64,000 nucleotides of DNA from Natronospira sp. (GTDB lineage: Bacteria > Pseudomonadota > Gammaproteobacteria > Natronospirales > Natronospiraceae): contig PWMQ01000076.1 of NCBI GenBank assembly GCA_003558125.1, positions 21,619 through 85,618 of the forward strand, read 5' to 3'. Shown one piece after another: positions 8,366 to 17,650 of the stretch. Within the stretch, counting starts at the first letter, position 1. Every line of letters begins with the position of its first letter. A model generated the notes under the pieces. That model was given only the letters and a program-made list of their open reading frames with translations, ran no database searches and had not been told where the DNA came from. The translations under genes and the position numbers were made by a program.

Positions 8366-10775
8366 CGGCGATCACCTGAAGAAGGTAAGCCTCGGTTTCA
8401 ACGAAGGGCATTGGCCGCGCAAAATAATACCCCTGACCTTTCTCGCAACCGCATTGACGCAGGTAATTCAGTTGCACCGCCGTCTCCACCCCTTCCGCCA
8501 CAACCTGAATCTTGAGGTCGTGCGCAAGGGATATGATTGCCTGAGTCAAAAGCGCATCATCTTCATCTTCACTGATATCACGAACAAACTCCCGGTCGAC
8601 CTTGAGGGTGTTGACGTGAAAACGGCGAAGATAGGCCAAGGCGGAATAGCCCGTTCCGAAGTCATCAACCACCAGGGCTATCCCCATCCCCTCCAACTGC
8701 TTCAGTTTCTGTCGAGTGGCGAAGTACTCTTCCAGAAACAAGCGCTCTGTCAACTCCAATTGCAGGGCATCACCGGGAAGTCCGACTTGCTGAAGTGCAT
8801 CACTGATTGTCTCGGACAGGTCGCCCTCCACAAGTTGGCGGGGTGAGAGATTGACTGCCATGGTCAGCCCCTCCAGCCCCAGGGTTCGGCGCAGTTGAGC
8901 CAGGTCCCCAAGGGCGGTCCTGAGGACCCATTCGCCGATGGGCAGGATCAGGCCATTCTCTTCGGTCAGGGGTATGAACTCATCCGGCGGAATCAGACCA
9001 CGGCTTGGGTGACGCCACCGGATCAGCGCCTCGAGACTCTCCGGCTGGCCACTGTTCAAGTCGATCACCGGCTGATAGTGCAACTCAAACTGGCCTTCGG
9101 CCAGGGCCTGACGAAGGTCACTTTCCAGTGTCAGGCGATGCTGGGTCTCCACACCCAACTGGGGGTCATAGAAACGGAGGGAGTTCTTGCGCTCCGCCTT
9201 GGCTGCATACAAGGCGGTATCAGCAGCCTGGAGCAGGGCACGGGCATTATCCCCCGCATCCGGATAGATTGCCGCACCGCCCGTGACCGATGGAAAGAAG
9301 TTCTCACCGGAAAGAATCATCGGCTCCCGCAAAGCATTCATGAGTGCTTCCAGACGCGCCACCAGCTCGCCTTCCTCGCCGACACTGGGAACGATAACCA
9401 GGAATTCATCACTGCCGAATCGAGCCGGTATCCAGTCGTCGTCTGAATACCTGCGCAGCCGCCCGGCAATGGTATTGAGCAACTCATCCCCAACACCGTG
9501 GCCCAGGCTGTCATTGACGTATTTGAAGTTGTCCAGGTCCAGAAACAACAACGCCAGGCGCTGCGTCCCATCCAAGGCATTCAACTCTCCGGCGAGATAC
9601 TCGTAGGCCAGTATCTGATTAGGCAGCTCCGTCAAGGGGTCAAATCGAGTGTGAAAATCCAGTCGCTCCTGAACCGCCCGAAGCTGGGTGGTGTCCTCAA
9701 GAAGGGCAAGAAAGTAGCGCTGATCACCATCGCTCAGCGACCTGACAAATCCCCGACACCAGCGAAACTGACCATCTTGCCGCCGAAAGCGAAGCTCACC
9801 CTGCCACTCTTCACCTGCCTGCACCGTTTCCCAGGGGTCACTGGCACCTCGGGGCAGACTGATACGCTGGTGGAACCACCCTCCTGGCTGGAAGGCCTGG
9901 CGGCCGAGCACTTCCTCGTTACTGCAGCCACTGAATTCAATGAAGCGAGGGTTGAGATACTTGACCCGCCCTTGCGCGTCCATGATCACGACACCGACAG
10001 GCGATTGCTCAAGGGCACTGGCCAGCAGATTCCGTTCCCTTTCGGCGGCGTTGCGGGCGGCAAAATCGCGGCGGATTCGGGCAATGGCATGATCGAAAGC
10101 CTCGCGCACATCGTCCAGCTCATCCGGTCGCAACAGGCCATGCTCGGGACGAGCCAGCTTCGGCCGCAGCCCCAGACGATCCAGTCGCAAGCGACGAGCA
10201 AAGCGGGCCAGGGCCTGGAGATGACGCGTTACCAGATAATAGAAGGCGAAGAGCAATATCAGGGACACACTGAATGTCTTGATCGCCTGGCTGGCCAGAA
10301 TCACCAGCCCCATGCTCCAGAGACGTTCGTGAATGCCTCTGAGGTCCGCCTCGACCCGAACATTGCCCAGGGCCTGGGGAATGCCATCCTCGCCGGTATA
10401 GACTACAGGAATGAAGTGTTCCAATTGATGAGGATAATCGCTGCTTTCACCCACCCGGGCTTCAATATCCCCACGAATCTCAACTCGCGTGACATGGGGA
10501 ATCTGCGCGATCCCCTGTAGCTGCAAGGCCACCAGGTTTTCATCCAGGGCCCAGACGCTCCGGGCCAGACTGTCACCAAAACTGGCCTCGGCTTCCTGCA
10601 GACGCTGCTCAAGACCGGAATATTCCCGGCGATACTCACTGTACAACTGGTAGGAAGCCGTGATCAGGGTAAACAGGCCACTGATCAGGAGGATGACGAG
10701 GATAACCCGCAGACTGAGCCGGCGGTGGCGCAGCCAACGAGGCAAGGTCGGACTGGACACGAAAAGCCTCCCCAT
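8358..10775 (-). CDS. membrane sensor PAS-GGDEF-EAL protein
   Basis: An 805-residue protein, first gene of the three-gene unit. A membrane helix at about 25-45 and another at about 160-185 enclose a periplasmic sensor domain with a coiled region; a HAMP-like linker follows (about 185-240), then a PAS domain (about 250-370, NPRFIEFSGCSNEEVLGR), a GGDEF domain (signature RFGSDEFLVI) and a complete-looking EAL domain (LEALIRWRHP, DDFGTGYSAL, KVDREFV, AEGVE). The GSDEF signature departs from GGDEF at position 2, which lowers but does not exclude cyclase activity. The periplasmic domain is a natural partner for the solute-binding-like product encoded next, with which it overlaps by 8 bases. Confidence 0.9.
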   Translation of the reverse strand: MGRLFVSSPTLPRWLRHRRLSLRVILVILLISGLFTLITASYQLYSEYRREYSGLEQRLQEAEASFGDSLARSVWALDENLVALQLQGIAQIPHVTRVEIRGDIEARVGESSDYPHQLEHFIPVVYTGEDGIPQALGNVRVEADLRGIHERLWSMGLVILASQAIKTFSVSLILLFAFYYLVTRHLQALARFARRLRLDRLGLRPKLARPEHGLLRPDELDDVREAFDHAIARIRRDFAARNAAERERNLLASALEQSPVGVVIMDAQGRVKYLNPRFIEFSGCSNEEVLGRQAFQPGGWFHQRISLPRGASDPWETVQAGEEWQGELRFRRQDGQFRWCRGFVRSLSDGDQRYFLALLEDTTQLRAVQERLDFHTRFDPLTELPNQILAYEYLAGELNALDGTQRLALLFLDLDNFKYVNDSLGHGVGDELLNTIAGRLRRYSDDDWIPARFGSDEFLVIVPSVGEEGELVARLEALMNALREPMILSGENFFPSVTGGAAIYPDAGDNARALLQAADTALYAAKAERKNSLRFYDPQLGVETQHRLTLESDLRQALAEGQFELHYQPVIDLNSGQPESLEALIRWRHPSRGLIPPDEFIPLTEENGLILPIGEWVLRTALGDLAQLRRTLGLEGLTMAVNLSPRQLVEGDLSETISDALQQVGLPGDALQLELTERLFLEEYFATRQKLKQLEGMGIALVVDDFGTGYSALAYLRRFHVNTLKVDREFVRDISEDEDDALLTQAIISLAHDLKIQVVAEGVETAVQLNYLRQCGCEKGQGYYFARPMPFVETEAYLLQVIADA

Positions 10776-10842
10776 TGCTGCATGCGCAGCGTTAAGCTGT
10801 CCAGGTTACTCTGTGGACGATCAGGTCGCCGGTCCCGCGATT

Positions 10843-12969
10843 TCAGTCTAGTCGTTCCACCAACGGCACGCGAATTTCGTCCCCTGGCCGAATACGACGA
10901 AGGTTCTGATCGGGGTTGTACTGCTGCAGCAGCCACTCAGGCAGCCCACCGTGGCGGCGGGAGATATTCCACAGGGAATCCCCCTCCCGCACTTCATGAT
11001 GGCTTTCACCATTGATCCTGTGCTGGCTGAAAAACCGGGATTGCACCGCCTGATGGAAGGCGAGCCGGCGAGACTCGTAGTCGGCCGGTTCGACGCTGGA
11101 AAAATCCAGTCGCAGGCGCTGGCCCGCGACCACCGAATCACCAAATCGCAAACCATTGAGCTCACGCAGGCTCTGAGTCCGAATATTCAGCCAATCAGCA
11201 TGATGGCCCAGGGTCTCGCCCCAACGGAGTTCGATCGTCCCATCCACGCCCACGGCGTAATCACTGGGATCCGCAGCCAGTTCCGGCTGCTCTTCCGGCA
11301 AATGCCCCCCATCCCTCCGAGCCTCATCGGCAAGCGGTTCCATCGCCTCGGGACCGTCTTCCACTGCGGCGACGGGCGTCGGGAGGGCCGAGGGTGACTC
11401 ATCATCCGCCGCTTTCTCCGGCGCCTCTGCCACCTCGCCTGTCGGCCCATCATCGTCAGCGGCAGCCTCCGGGCTGCGGGTCACCGTCGCTACCTTCAGT
11501 TCCTGACCCGGAAAAATCCGGTCACCATTGCCCAGATCATTGATTTCACTCAGGCGAGTCACGGTGGTGTTGAAGCGGGCTGCAATCAGGGAGAGGTTAT
11601 CCCCCGGTCGAACCTGGTACCGGCCATCGGCGGGCACGCGCTCCCGGACCGGGGCCGCATCGTTGCCGGGCAGTGTCAATCGCTGGCCGGCTCTGACTCG
11701 GTGGGGATTGCGCAAATCATTGATCGCGACCAGTTGACTGAGACTGACCCCATAGCGGTCGGCAACATGGGACAGGGTCTCGCCCCGTCGCAGCACGTGA
11801 TAGCGGTCCGGAGCCTGACGGGCGAATAGCTGATCCTCATCAAGTCGCGAGAGCAGATCTTGCGGGTTGAGGCTGTCAACGCTGGCAGGCAATCGTAGCG
11901 GATAGCCCCGGGGGACATACTTCTGGCCGTCCCACACCGGCCGTAGCAGGGCAGGGTTCAGCCGCCGAAGCTCATCCGGGGCGACATCAAGGGCATCGGC
12001 CAGGGCCCGCACCGGGACATAGGCGGGCATTTCCAGGCCATTGGACACAACCGGGGGCTCGGGCTCCAGGGCGGGAAAGTAATGCTCCGGCTCGGCGTGG
12101 ATATCCAGGGCGGCCAGGAAAGCGGGGTAAAAATTTCGCGAGGCAAAGCCGAAGCGGCGGCCTTCATACTCCCGGGCGATGCGGGCAATATCATCGCTGC
12201 CGGTAATCGACACCGCCCGCCTGACGCCGGCAGCGCCATGATTATAAGCGGTCAGGGCGAGGGCCCAGCTACCGGTAACCTGATAGTTGTGGCTCAGCAG
12301 CTGTGCAGCGGCTCGGGAAGACAGCCAGGGATCCAGGCGCTCATCGACAACATGATCCACCTGCATGAAGCGCTGTCCGGTACCCCGGGTGAACTGCCAC
12401 ATGCCGGCGGCACCCGCCCGGGAACGGGCGTAGGGGGTGAATGAGGACTCCACATGGGGCAAGGCGACCATGCCCTCGGGCACACCATGCTCCCGCATCT
12501 GCTGCCGGATATGGGCCTCCCAGCGACCTGAGCGCTCCAGGCCGGCACGAAAACGATTGGCCTGACCGAGCTGAAACCGGATGCGATCGGCCGCGGCACG
12601 AAACTCAGCCGGACCGGCGCCATCGCCCCAGAGCTGGCGCATCTCCTCCGCCCAATCGGCCTCTATGCCGGGGTCCCGGGCCAGTTCAAGCAAGCGATTT
12701 CGCACGACCTCCCGGCGTTGGTCCAGGTGCTGCCTGCGCTCGGGCCGTTCCGCGCCCTCCGGGAACCGGACCACTTCGTAGACCACGCCCAGATAGCGAC
12801 GGTCATGCAGCAGCCCGCCGTTCGTGCCGACCTCGGTATAGATGCGCGTCCAGAAAGCAATATCGGGCTCGAAGGCGGCCGGGCGTTCGAAATCTTCTCG
12901 AATATCCGCCTTGGCTGAAACCGCCAGCAGAGCGAGCAGCAGCAAAACCAGCGGGGTTGGGGCTTTCAC
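10843..12969 (-). CDS. mltD: membrane-associated lytic murein transglycosylase, MltD type, with four LysM repeats
   Basis: A 708-residue exported protein with a signal peptide (MKAPTPLVLLLLALLAVSAKA). The transglycosylase domain (about 160-290) has the catalytic Glu in LPHVESSF, then AGMWQF and ALTAYNHG, typical of the MltD/Slt fold that cleaves glycan strands to 1,6-anhydro products. Four LysM peptidoglycan-binding repeats follow: about 400 (YHVLRRGETL), 455 (YQVRPGDNL), 585 (a diverged IELRWGETL) and 660 (HEVREGDSLW). The stretch around 500-570 between repeats 2 and 3 is an acidic low-complexity linker. E. coli MltD is shorter, with two LysM repeats; the extra repeats and N-terminal region explain the length. 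No lipobox is evident, unlike E. coli MltD. Confidence 0.9.
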   Translation of the reverse strand: MKAPTPLVLLLLALLAVSAKADIREDFERPAAFEPDIAFWTRIYTEVGTNGGLLHDRRYLGVVYEVVRFPEGAERPERRQHLDQRREVVRNRLLELARDPGIEADWAEEMRQLWGDGAGPAEFRAAADRIRFQLGQANRFRAGLERSGRWEAHIRQQMREHGVPEGMVALPHVESSFTPYARSRAGAAGMWQFTRGTGQRFMQVDHVVDERLDPWLSSRAAAQLLSHNYQVTGSWALALTAYNHGAAGVRRAVSITGSDDIARIAREYEGRRFGFASRNFYPAFLAALDIHAEPEHYFPALEPEPPVVSNGLEMPAYVPVRALADALDVAPDELRRLNPALLRPVWDGQKYVPRGYPLRLPASVDSLNPQDLLSRLDEDQLFARQAPDRYHVLRRGETLSHVADRYGVSLSQLVAINDLRNPHRVRAGQRLTLPGNDAAPVRERVPADGRYQVRPGDNLSLIAARFNTTVTRLSEINDLGNGDRIFPGQELKVATVTRSPEAAADDDGPTGEVAEAPEKAADDESPSALPTPVAAVEDGPEAMEPLADEARRDGGHLPEEQPELAADPSDYAVGVDGTIELRWGETLGHHADWLNIRTQSLRELNGLRFGDSVVAGQRLRLDFSSVEPADYESRRLAFHQAVQSRFFSQHRINGESHHEVREGDSLWNISRRHGGLPEWLLQQYNPDQNLRRIRPGDEIRVPLVERLD

Positions 12970-13058
12970 TTTGCGATCCCTCCTCTAGACCCCCCTGCGC
13001 GCAAGGGCCCGCCTGGGTTATCCTGTTCGACTCCATTCAGAGTCAGAGATTCAAGGAT

Positions 13059-14387
13059 ATGCCAAGCACAGCGGTCCAGACCAACGATTCAGCACAGCTG
13101 GCCCATATTGAAACCGTCCGCCACCGATTCGACGATGCCATGGAGCGCTGTGGCGTCTCCACGGTGGTGATCGACAGCGGGCCGGTGCACCAGCGTTTTC
13201 TCGATGATATCGCCTATCCCTTCAAGGTGAACCCCCTTTTCAACTATTGGGCGCCCCTGACCAGACATCCGGGCAGCTATCTGGTCTATCAGGCCGGCCA
13301 GCGTCCCCGCCTGCTCCTGCACGCGCCCAACGATTTCTGGCACAAGACCCCGGAGGCGCCGGAGGGGGACTGGACCGGGGCCTTCGAGATCGAGCTCTAC
13401 GAGGACAGCAGCGAGATCGACAAGCAACTGGTGGCCCTTCGCCACCCCGTCTATCTGGGTGAGGCACCGCCGGCGGCTCTGGGTGAATGCCGACGCAACC
13501 CGGAGGATCTGCTCAATCATCTCCACTATTACCGGGCCTGGAAGACGGATTACGAAATCCAATGCATGCGCGAGGCCAACCGACTCGGGGCACAAGCGCA
13601 CCAGGCCGCGGCACGGGCATTCCGTGAGGGGGCGAGCGAATTCGAGATTCATCAGGCCTTCTGCACTGCCTGCAGCCACACCCAGGCCGAGCTCCCCTAC
13701 CCGGCCATCATTGCCCTCAACGAGAACGGTTCCACCCTCCACTATGACCATCTGGAACGCCAGGCCCCGGCCGAGGCCCGCTCCTTTCTGATCGATGCCG
13801 GTGCCGCCTTCAAGGGGTATGCATCCGATATAACCCGGACCTGGTCCGGGGGTGACGCCGACTTTTCCCGCCTGATTGACGAGATGGATGCCCTCCAGCG
13901 GGGTCTTTGTGAGCAGCTGCGTCCCGGCATCTCTTTCGGCGACCTCCACGATCAGACCCACCGGGCCCTGTCCCGCCTGCTTGCCGACTGGTCCTTCATT
14001 ACCGTTTCGGCGGAAGAGGCCTTTGAAAGTGGGCTGACGCGCAAGTTCTTCCCCCACGGCCTGGGCCATCTCATTGGCCTGCAAGTCCACGATGTGGGGG
14101 GCCATATGGCCGGCCCCGATGGCAGCCGGGAGCCGCCACCGGCCGCCCATCCCCATCTGCGCACCACCCGCAAGCTGGACGCCGGCCAGAGTCTCACGGT
14201 GGAACCGGGTCTGTACTTCATCGACAAGCTTCTGGACCCGATCCGGGAAAGCGAGGAAGGGAAGGCCATCAACTGGACCCAGGTGGACCGCTTCCGCCCC
14301 TTCGGCGGCATCCGCATTGAAGACGACGTGGTGGTCACCGCCGACGGGCATGAAAACATGACCCGGAATGCCTTCGACAAGCTGTAA
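13059..14387 (+). CDS. pepQ: Xaa-Pro dipeptidase PepQ
   Basis: A 442-residue protein, nearly the 443 residues of E. coli PepQ, a cytoplasmic metallopeptidase that splits dipeptides with C-terminal proline. The N-terminal domain spans about 1-160; the pita-bread catalytic domain has metal ligands in LIDAGAAFKGYASDITRTW (two Asp), FFPHGLGHLIGLQVHD (His), TVEPGLYF (Glu) and GIRIEDDVVV (Glu). The ATG at 13059 was chosen by homology; AAGGA lies directly before it, so the ribosome binding site is cramped. It is divergent from mltD and 12 bases before the DUF4438-like gene, so the two may be co-transcribed. Stop codon TAA. Confidence 0.93.
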   Translation: MPSTAVQTNDSAQLAHIETVRHRFDDAMERCGVSTVVIDSGPVHQRFLDDIAYPFKVNPLFNYWAPLTRHPGSYLVYQAGQRPRLLLHAPNDFWHKTPEAPEGDWTGAFEIELYEDSSEIDKQLVALRHPVYLGEAPPAALGECRRNPEDLLNHLHYYRAWKTDYEIQCMREANRLGAQAHQAAARAFREGASEFEIHQAFCTACSHTQAELPYPAIIALNENGSTLHYDHLERQAPAEARSFLIDAGAAFKGYASDITRTWSGGDADFSRLIDEMDALQRGLCEQLRPGISFGDLHDQTHRALSRLLADWSFITVSAEEAFESGLTRKFFPHGLGHLIGLQVHDVGGHMAGPDGSREPPPAAHPHLRTTRKLDAGQSLTVEPGLYFIDKLLDPIRESEEGKAINWTQVDRFRPFGGIRIEDDVVVTADGHENMTRNAFDKL

Positions 14388-14399
14388 GGAGGAGCTGGA

Positions 14400-15380
14400 A
14401 TGCAACGAGTCTTTGCCCCCAACGTAAAATTGCTGGGACTGATTGCCGCCCTTCTGCTGGCCGGCTGTGCCAGCGAGACTGAGGCCCGGGATGTCACCCC
14501 CCTGGAAGTCAATCTGGACAAACTGGTGGAACAGGCCGTGATTGGCGAGATTACCCAGCCCCATCAGGCCGACCCACCCCTGCGGGTATCGCCGGATGGC
14601 ACCGTCGCGGCCGCCCCGGGCACGGGTGGCATTACCTACAACTTCCGAACCGGCGACTCCGCCGTGCACATGGCGGGGGATCATGTGGAGCCGGCTGTCA
14701 GCATTCGTAACGGTTCGCCGGGTGATACCGCCAACCGGGCCCTGAATGTACTGGCCCAGATAGGCAATCGGGTGCGCATCATCAGTGGTGAGGCTGCCGG
14801 CGCGGAAGGCCGTGTGATCGGCAAGCATGGCGGCATTGAGAATGTCATGGTGGATTTCCCCGACGAGGTCTATGACGATCTGGTGGTGGGAGACCGGATG
14901 CAGATCCGGGCCGTGGGCCTGGGCATGGAAGCCCGCAATGCCGACGACATCTACATTCGCAACATGAGCCCGGACCTACTGGAGGCCATGACGGAACGCG
15001 GCATGGGGCTGGACGAGCAGGATCGGCTGGTAGTCCCCGTCAGCGTCCGCATCCCGGCAAAGATCATGGGCTCCGGTCTGGGCCGAAATCATGTCTTCAC
15101 CGGCGACTACGACATCCAGTTCTTCGACGAGGAGGTCGTGGAACGGTATGGGCTTGACCGTCTTCGCTTCGGTGACATCGTTGCCATCACGGATGCCGAC
15201 CACAAATTCGGTCGCATCTACCGGGGTGGTGCGATCAGTGTTGGCGTAGTCGTTCATGGCATCAGCGGTGTGGCCGGCCACGGCCCTGGCGTCACCACGC
15301 TGCTCACTTCACCTTCCGGCAATATCGAGCTGGTGGATGATGAGGACATGAACCTCATCAATCTCCTGCCCATCCGTTGA
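14400..15380 (+). CDS. DUF4438-like lipoprotein
   Basis: A 326-residue protein preceded by AAGGAGGAGCTGGA, a strong ribosome binding site. The N-terminus is a lipoprotein signal with lipobox LLAGC (Cys23 or so). The rest matches my recollection of the DUF4438 family: GDTANRALNVLAQIGNRV, AGAEGRVIGKHGG, YGLDRLRFGDIVAITDADHKFGRIYR and GHGPGVTTLLTS. The biochemical role of the family is unknown to me; the many Asp/His/Gly motifs could bind a metal or ligand. It lies between pepQ and an NhaC antiporter and probably shares the pepQ transcript. The family name is recalled, not searched. Confidence 0.75.
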   Translation: MQRVFAPNVKLLGLIAALLLAGCASETEARDVTPLEVNLDKLVEQAVIGEITQPHQADPPLRVSPDGTVAAAPGTGGITYNFRTGDSAVHMAGDHVEPAVSIRNGSPGDTANRALNVLAQIGNRVRIISGEAAGAEGRVIGKHGGIENVMVDFPDEVYDDLVVGDRMQIRAVGLGMEARNADDIYIRNMSPDLLEAMTERGMGLDEQDRLVVPVSVRIPAKIMGSGLGRNHVFTGDYDIQFFDEEVVERYGLDRLRFGDIVAITDADHKFGRIYRGGAISVGVVVHGISGVAGHGPGVTTLLTSPSGNIELVDDEDMNLINLLPIR

Positions 15381-15445
15381 ATCCAAGGAAGCCACCGGTG
15401 GCCCCGCCGGGGCCGCCGGCTGGCCCTGCCCCGGAGCCCTGAGGT

Positions 15446-16807
15446 ATGGAATGGCTGAGTCTGTTGCCACCGGTGGTGGCCATTGCCGTGGCGATCTGGA
15501 AACGGGAAGTGATCGTCGCGCTGCTGGCGGCACTGTTCGTGTCGGAAACCCTGTTGGCAGGGTTCAATCCGGGCGGTGGCTTTACCGGCATGCTGGATCG
15601 AGCCACCGCGGTCTTCGAGAGCCCCAACAGCACCCGCATCCTGATGTTCAGTCTGCTGGTGGGGGCCCTGCTCTATTATATCCAGTATTCCGGCGGTGTG
15701 GCGGCGGTTGTACAGTGGCTGACTCGCGGCGGCTATACCAATAATGCCCGCCGGGCCGGGTTGCTCCCTACGTTCACCGGTTTCGCGATCTTCATTGAAA
15801 CCAACATGAGTATCCTCACCTCGGGTATCGTGGCCCGGGGCCTGTTCGACCGCTTCCGCATGAGTCGGGCCAGACTGGCCTATATCATCGACTCCACCTG
15901 TGCACCGGTGGCGATCCTGATACTGTTCAATGGCTGGGGAGCCTATCTGCTGGGGCTGATCGATGAGTTCCAGTACGAAAACCCGGTGGCGGTGCTGGCC
16001 GCGACCATTCCGCTAAACTTCTATGCCCTGCTCACCCTGGCCCTGGTCTTTTACACCGTCCTGACTACCCGCGTACACGGCCCGCTGAAAACCGCGGAGT
16101 CGAAGATGGACGAAAACCAGGTGGATAGTGACGAAATCCAGCCCACCCGTGCCCGCTACATGCTGCTGCCGGTGGGAACCATGATCGGTGGCATCCTGTT
16201 CTTCCTGTGGCTGACCGGGGACGGCAGCCTGCTGGCCGGCGCCGGCGCCCAGTCGGTACTGTGGGCCACAGCCCTGGCCGTGGCGGTGGCCTATGTGCTG
16301 CTCCGCTGGGACGGCGTGTTCGAACACCGACGCCTGGTGGAACTGGGCTTTCAGGGCATGGGCAAGCTGCTGCCGGTAGTGGCCACGGTGCTACTGGCCC
16401 TGGCACTTGGCGCCAGCATGCGAGGGCTGGGAACGGGCGAATTTGTTGCCGCCATGCTCGGGCCGGCACTGCCGGTTTTCCTGCTCGCCCCACTGACCTT
16501 CCTGGCCGGTGCCATCATTTCCTTTACCACCGGCACTTCCTGGGGTACCTACGGCATCCTGATTCCCATCGCCCTACCACTGGCGGCAGCCATGGATGTA
16601 CCCCCGTCCCTGATCCTGGCGGCAGTCATGGGGGGTGGCGTTTTCGGTGATCATTGCTCGCCCATTTCCGACACCACCATCATTTCCTCACTGGGTGCGG
16701 GCTGTGATCACCTTGAACATGTCCGCACCCAGATCCCCTACGCTCTGGTGGCCGGGGTTCTGGCGCTGGTGGGATATGCCCTGGCGGGTTTGATGATGGG
16801 GCTTTGA
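15446..16807 (+). CDS. NhaC family Na+/H+ antiporter
   Basis: A 453-residue integral membrane protein with about 11-12 hydrophobic helices. The late signature GGGVFGDHCSPISDTTIISS (about 392-411) and the helix with TFLAGAIISFTTGTSWGTYG are typical of NhaC-type antiporters and related Na+-coupled carriers; they exchange cytoplasmic Na+ for protons or move a charged metabolite. A hydrophilic loop around 215-230 (SKMDENQVDSDEIQPTRAR) is cytoplasmic or periplasmic. The ATG at 15446 follows CCTGAGGT and starts a hydrophobic N-terminus. A sodium exporter fits a saline host. The gene ends just before a perfect bidirectional terminator. The transported solute is not certain from sequence alone. Confidence 0.85.
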   Translation: MEWLSLLPPVVAIAVAIWKREVIVALLAALFVSETLLAGFNPGGGFTGMLDRATAVFESPNSTRILMFSLLVGALLYYIQYSGGVAAVVQWLTRGGYTNNARRAGLLPTFTGFAIFIETNMSILTSGIVARGLFDRFRMSRARLAYIIDSTCAPVAILILFNGWGAYLLGLIDEFQYENPVAVLAATIPLNFYALLTLALVFYTVLTTRVHGPLKTAESKMDENQVDSDEIQPTRARYMLLPVGTMIGGILFFLWLTGDGSLLAGAGAQSVLWATALAVAVAYVLLRWDGVFEHRRLVELGFQGMGKLLPVVATVLLALALGASMRGLGTGEFVAAMLGPALPVFLLAPLTFLAGAIISFTTGTSWGTYGILIPIALPLAAAMDVPPSLILAAVMGGGVFGDHCSPISDTTIISSLGAGCDHLEHVRTQIPYALVAGVLALVGYALAGLMMGL

Positions 16808-16817
16808 AGATATCGGC

Positions 16818-16869
16818 ATCACAGCCATGAAAAAAGGCCGCAAAAGCGGCCTTTTTTCATGGCTGTGAT
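16818..16869. terminator. bidirectional Rho-independent terminator, perfect 24-bp stem
   Basis: A perfect 24-base inverted repeat (16818-16841 and 16846-16869) around an AAAA loop. The GGCCGC/GCGGCC core is followed by T6 on the plus strand and, through the A6 on the other arm, by T6 on the minus strand. It lies between the convergent nhaC-type gene and the OmpA-like gene and can end both transcripts. Confidence 0.95.
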
Positions 16870-16883
16870 TGTTTGCTCAGACT

Positions 16884-17579
16884 TCAATCATCGGTCACCG
16901 GCACCAGGGTCAGTTCCACCCGGCGGTTCTGGCGACGACCCTCTTCAGTGTCATTACTGGCCACGGGCTGATCCTCACCGTAACCCACCACCAGCATACG
17001 CTCCTCAATCAAGCCCTGGGACAGGAGATACCTTGAAACCGACTGAGCCCGTCGCTCGGACAAACGCTGGTTATAACTTGCCGCGCCCGTGCTGTCAGTA
17101 TGCCCGGCTACCTCAACCACGGTCTGATCGAATTCTTCCAACACCACCGCCACCGAATCCAGCACTTCGTAGAACTCAGAGCGCACGGCATCGCTATCGA
17201 AGTCGAAAGTGATGTCACCCGGCATGTTCAGATGAATCTGATCCCCGTCCCGGGTGACCGATACACCGGTCCCTTCCAGTCGCTCCCGAAGCTCGGCCTC
17301 CTGACGATCCATATAGGCACCCACGGCGCCACCACTCAGAGCGCCCACACCGGCGCCAATCAGCATCCGACGCTGGCGTTCACGGCGATCACTGGCCGTG
17401 GCTGCCCCGAGAATGGCACCCGTCACCGCACCGACCACCGTACCGGTTGTTGCTCGAGCGCGCTGCTCCTCGCCGGTATAGGGATCCAGTGTGGTGCAGG
17501 CTGCCAGGACCATCGACGCCATCAAGCCCACCGTCACGCCCGGAACAAGGCGGCCAAATCCTCGCGAATTCGTTTTCAT
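16884..17579 (-). CDS. OmpA-like peptidoglycan-binding lipoprotein (YiaD type)
   Basis: A 231-residue protein. I use the ATG at 17579, which follows GGAGAG at good spacing and opens a lipoprotein signal (MKTNSRGF..., lipobox VLAAC); a start 36 bases upstream would bury the signal. After the lipid anchor comes a glycine-zipper segment (GTVVGAVTGAILGAATA and GAGVGALSGGAVGAYMD, about 45-100), then an OmpA C-terminal domain (about 110-225) with the peptidoglycan-binding motifs TFDFDSDAV, EVAGHTDSTGAASYNQRLSERRA and GYGEDQPVASN. This domain binds diaminopimelate in the cell wall, so the protein tethers outer membrane to peptidoglycan. The arrangement matches E. coli YiaD. Confidence 0.9.
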   Translation of the reverse strand: MKTNSRGFGRLVPGVTVGLMASMVLAACTTLDPYTGEEQRARATTGTVVGAVTGAILGAATASDRRERQRRMLIGAGVGALSGGAVGAYMDRQEAELRERLEGTGVSVTRDGDQIHLNMPGDITFDFDSDAVRSEFYEVLDSVAVVLEEFDQTVVEVAGHTDSTGAASYNQRLSERRAQSVSRYLLSQGLIEERMLVVGYGEDQPVASNDTEEGRRQNRRVELTLVPVTDD

Positions 17580-17650
17580 CTGCGTCTCTCCTGTGACAGA
17601 CCAACCAAGGTGCACTATTGCAGGCCAAGATGGAGGTTGTCGAGCCTAAA

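Noticed and set aside
13089..14828. 579-codon minus-strand open frame across pepQ and the DUF4438-like gene
   Set aside because: It spans two genes with clear homology and signals on the other strand; its translation is Gly/His-rich and unlike any protein.
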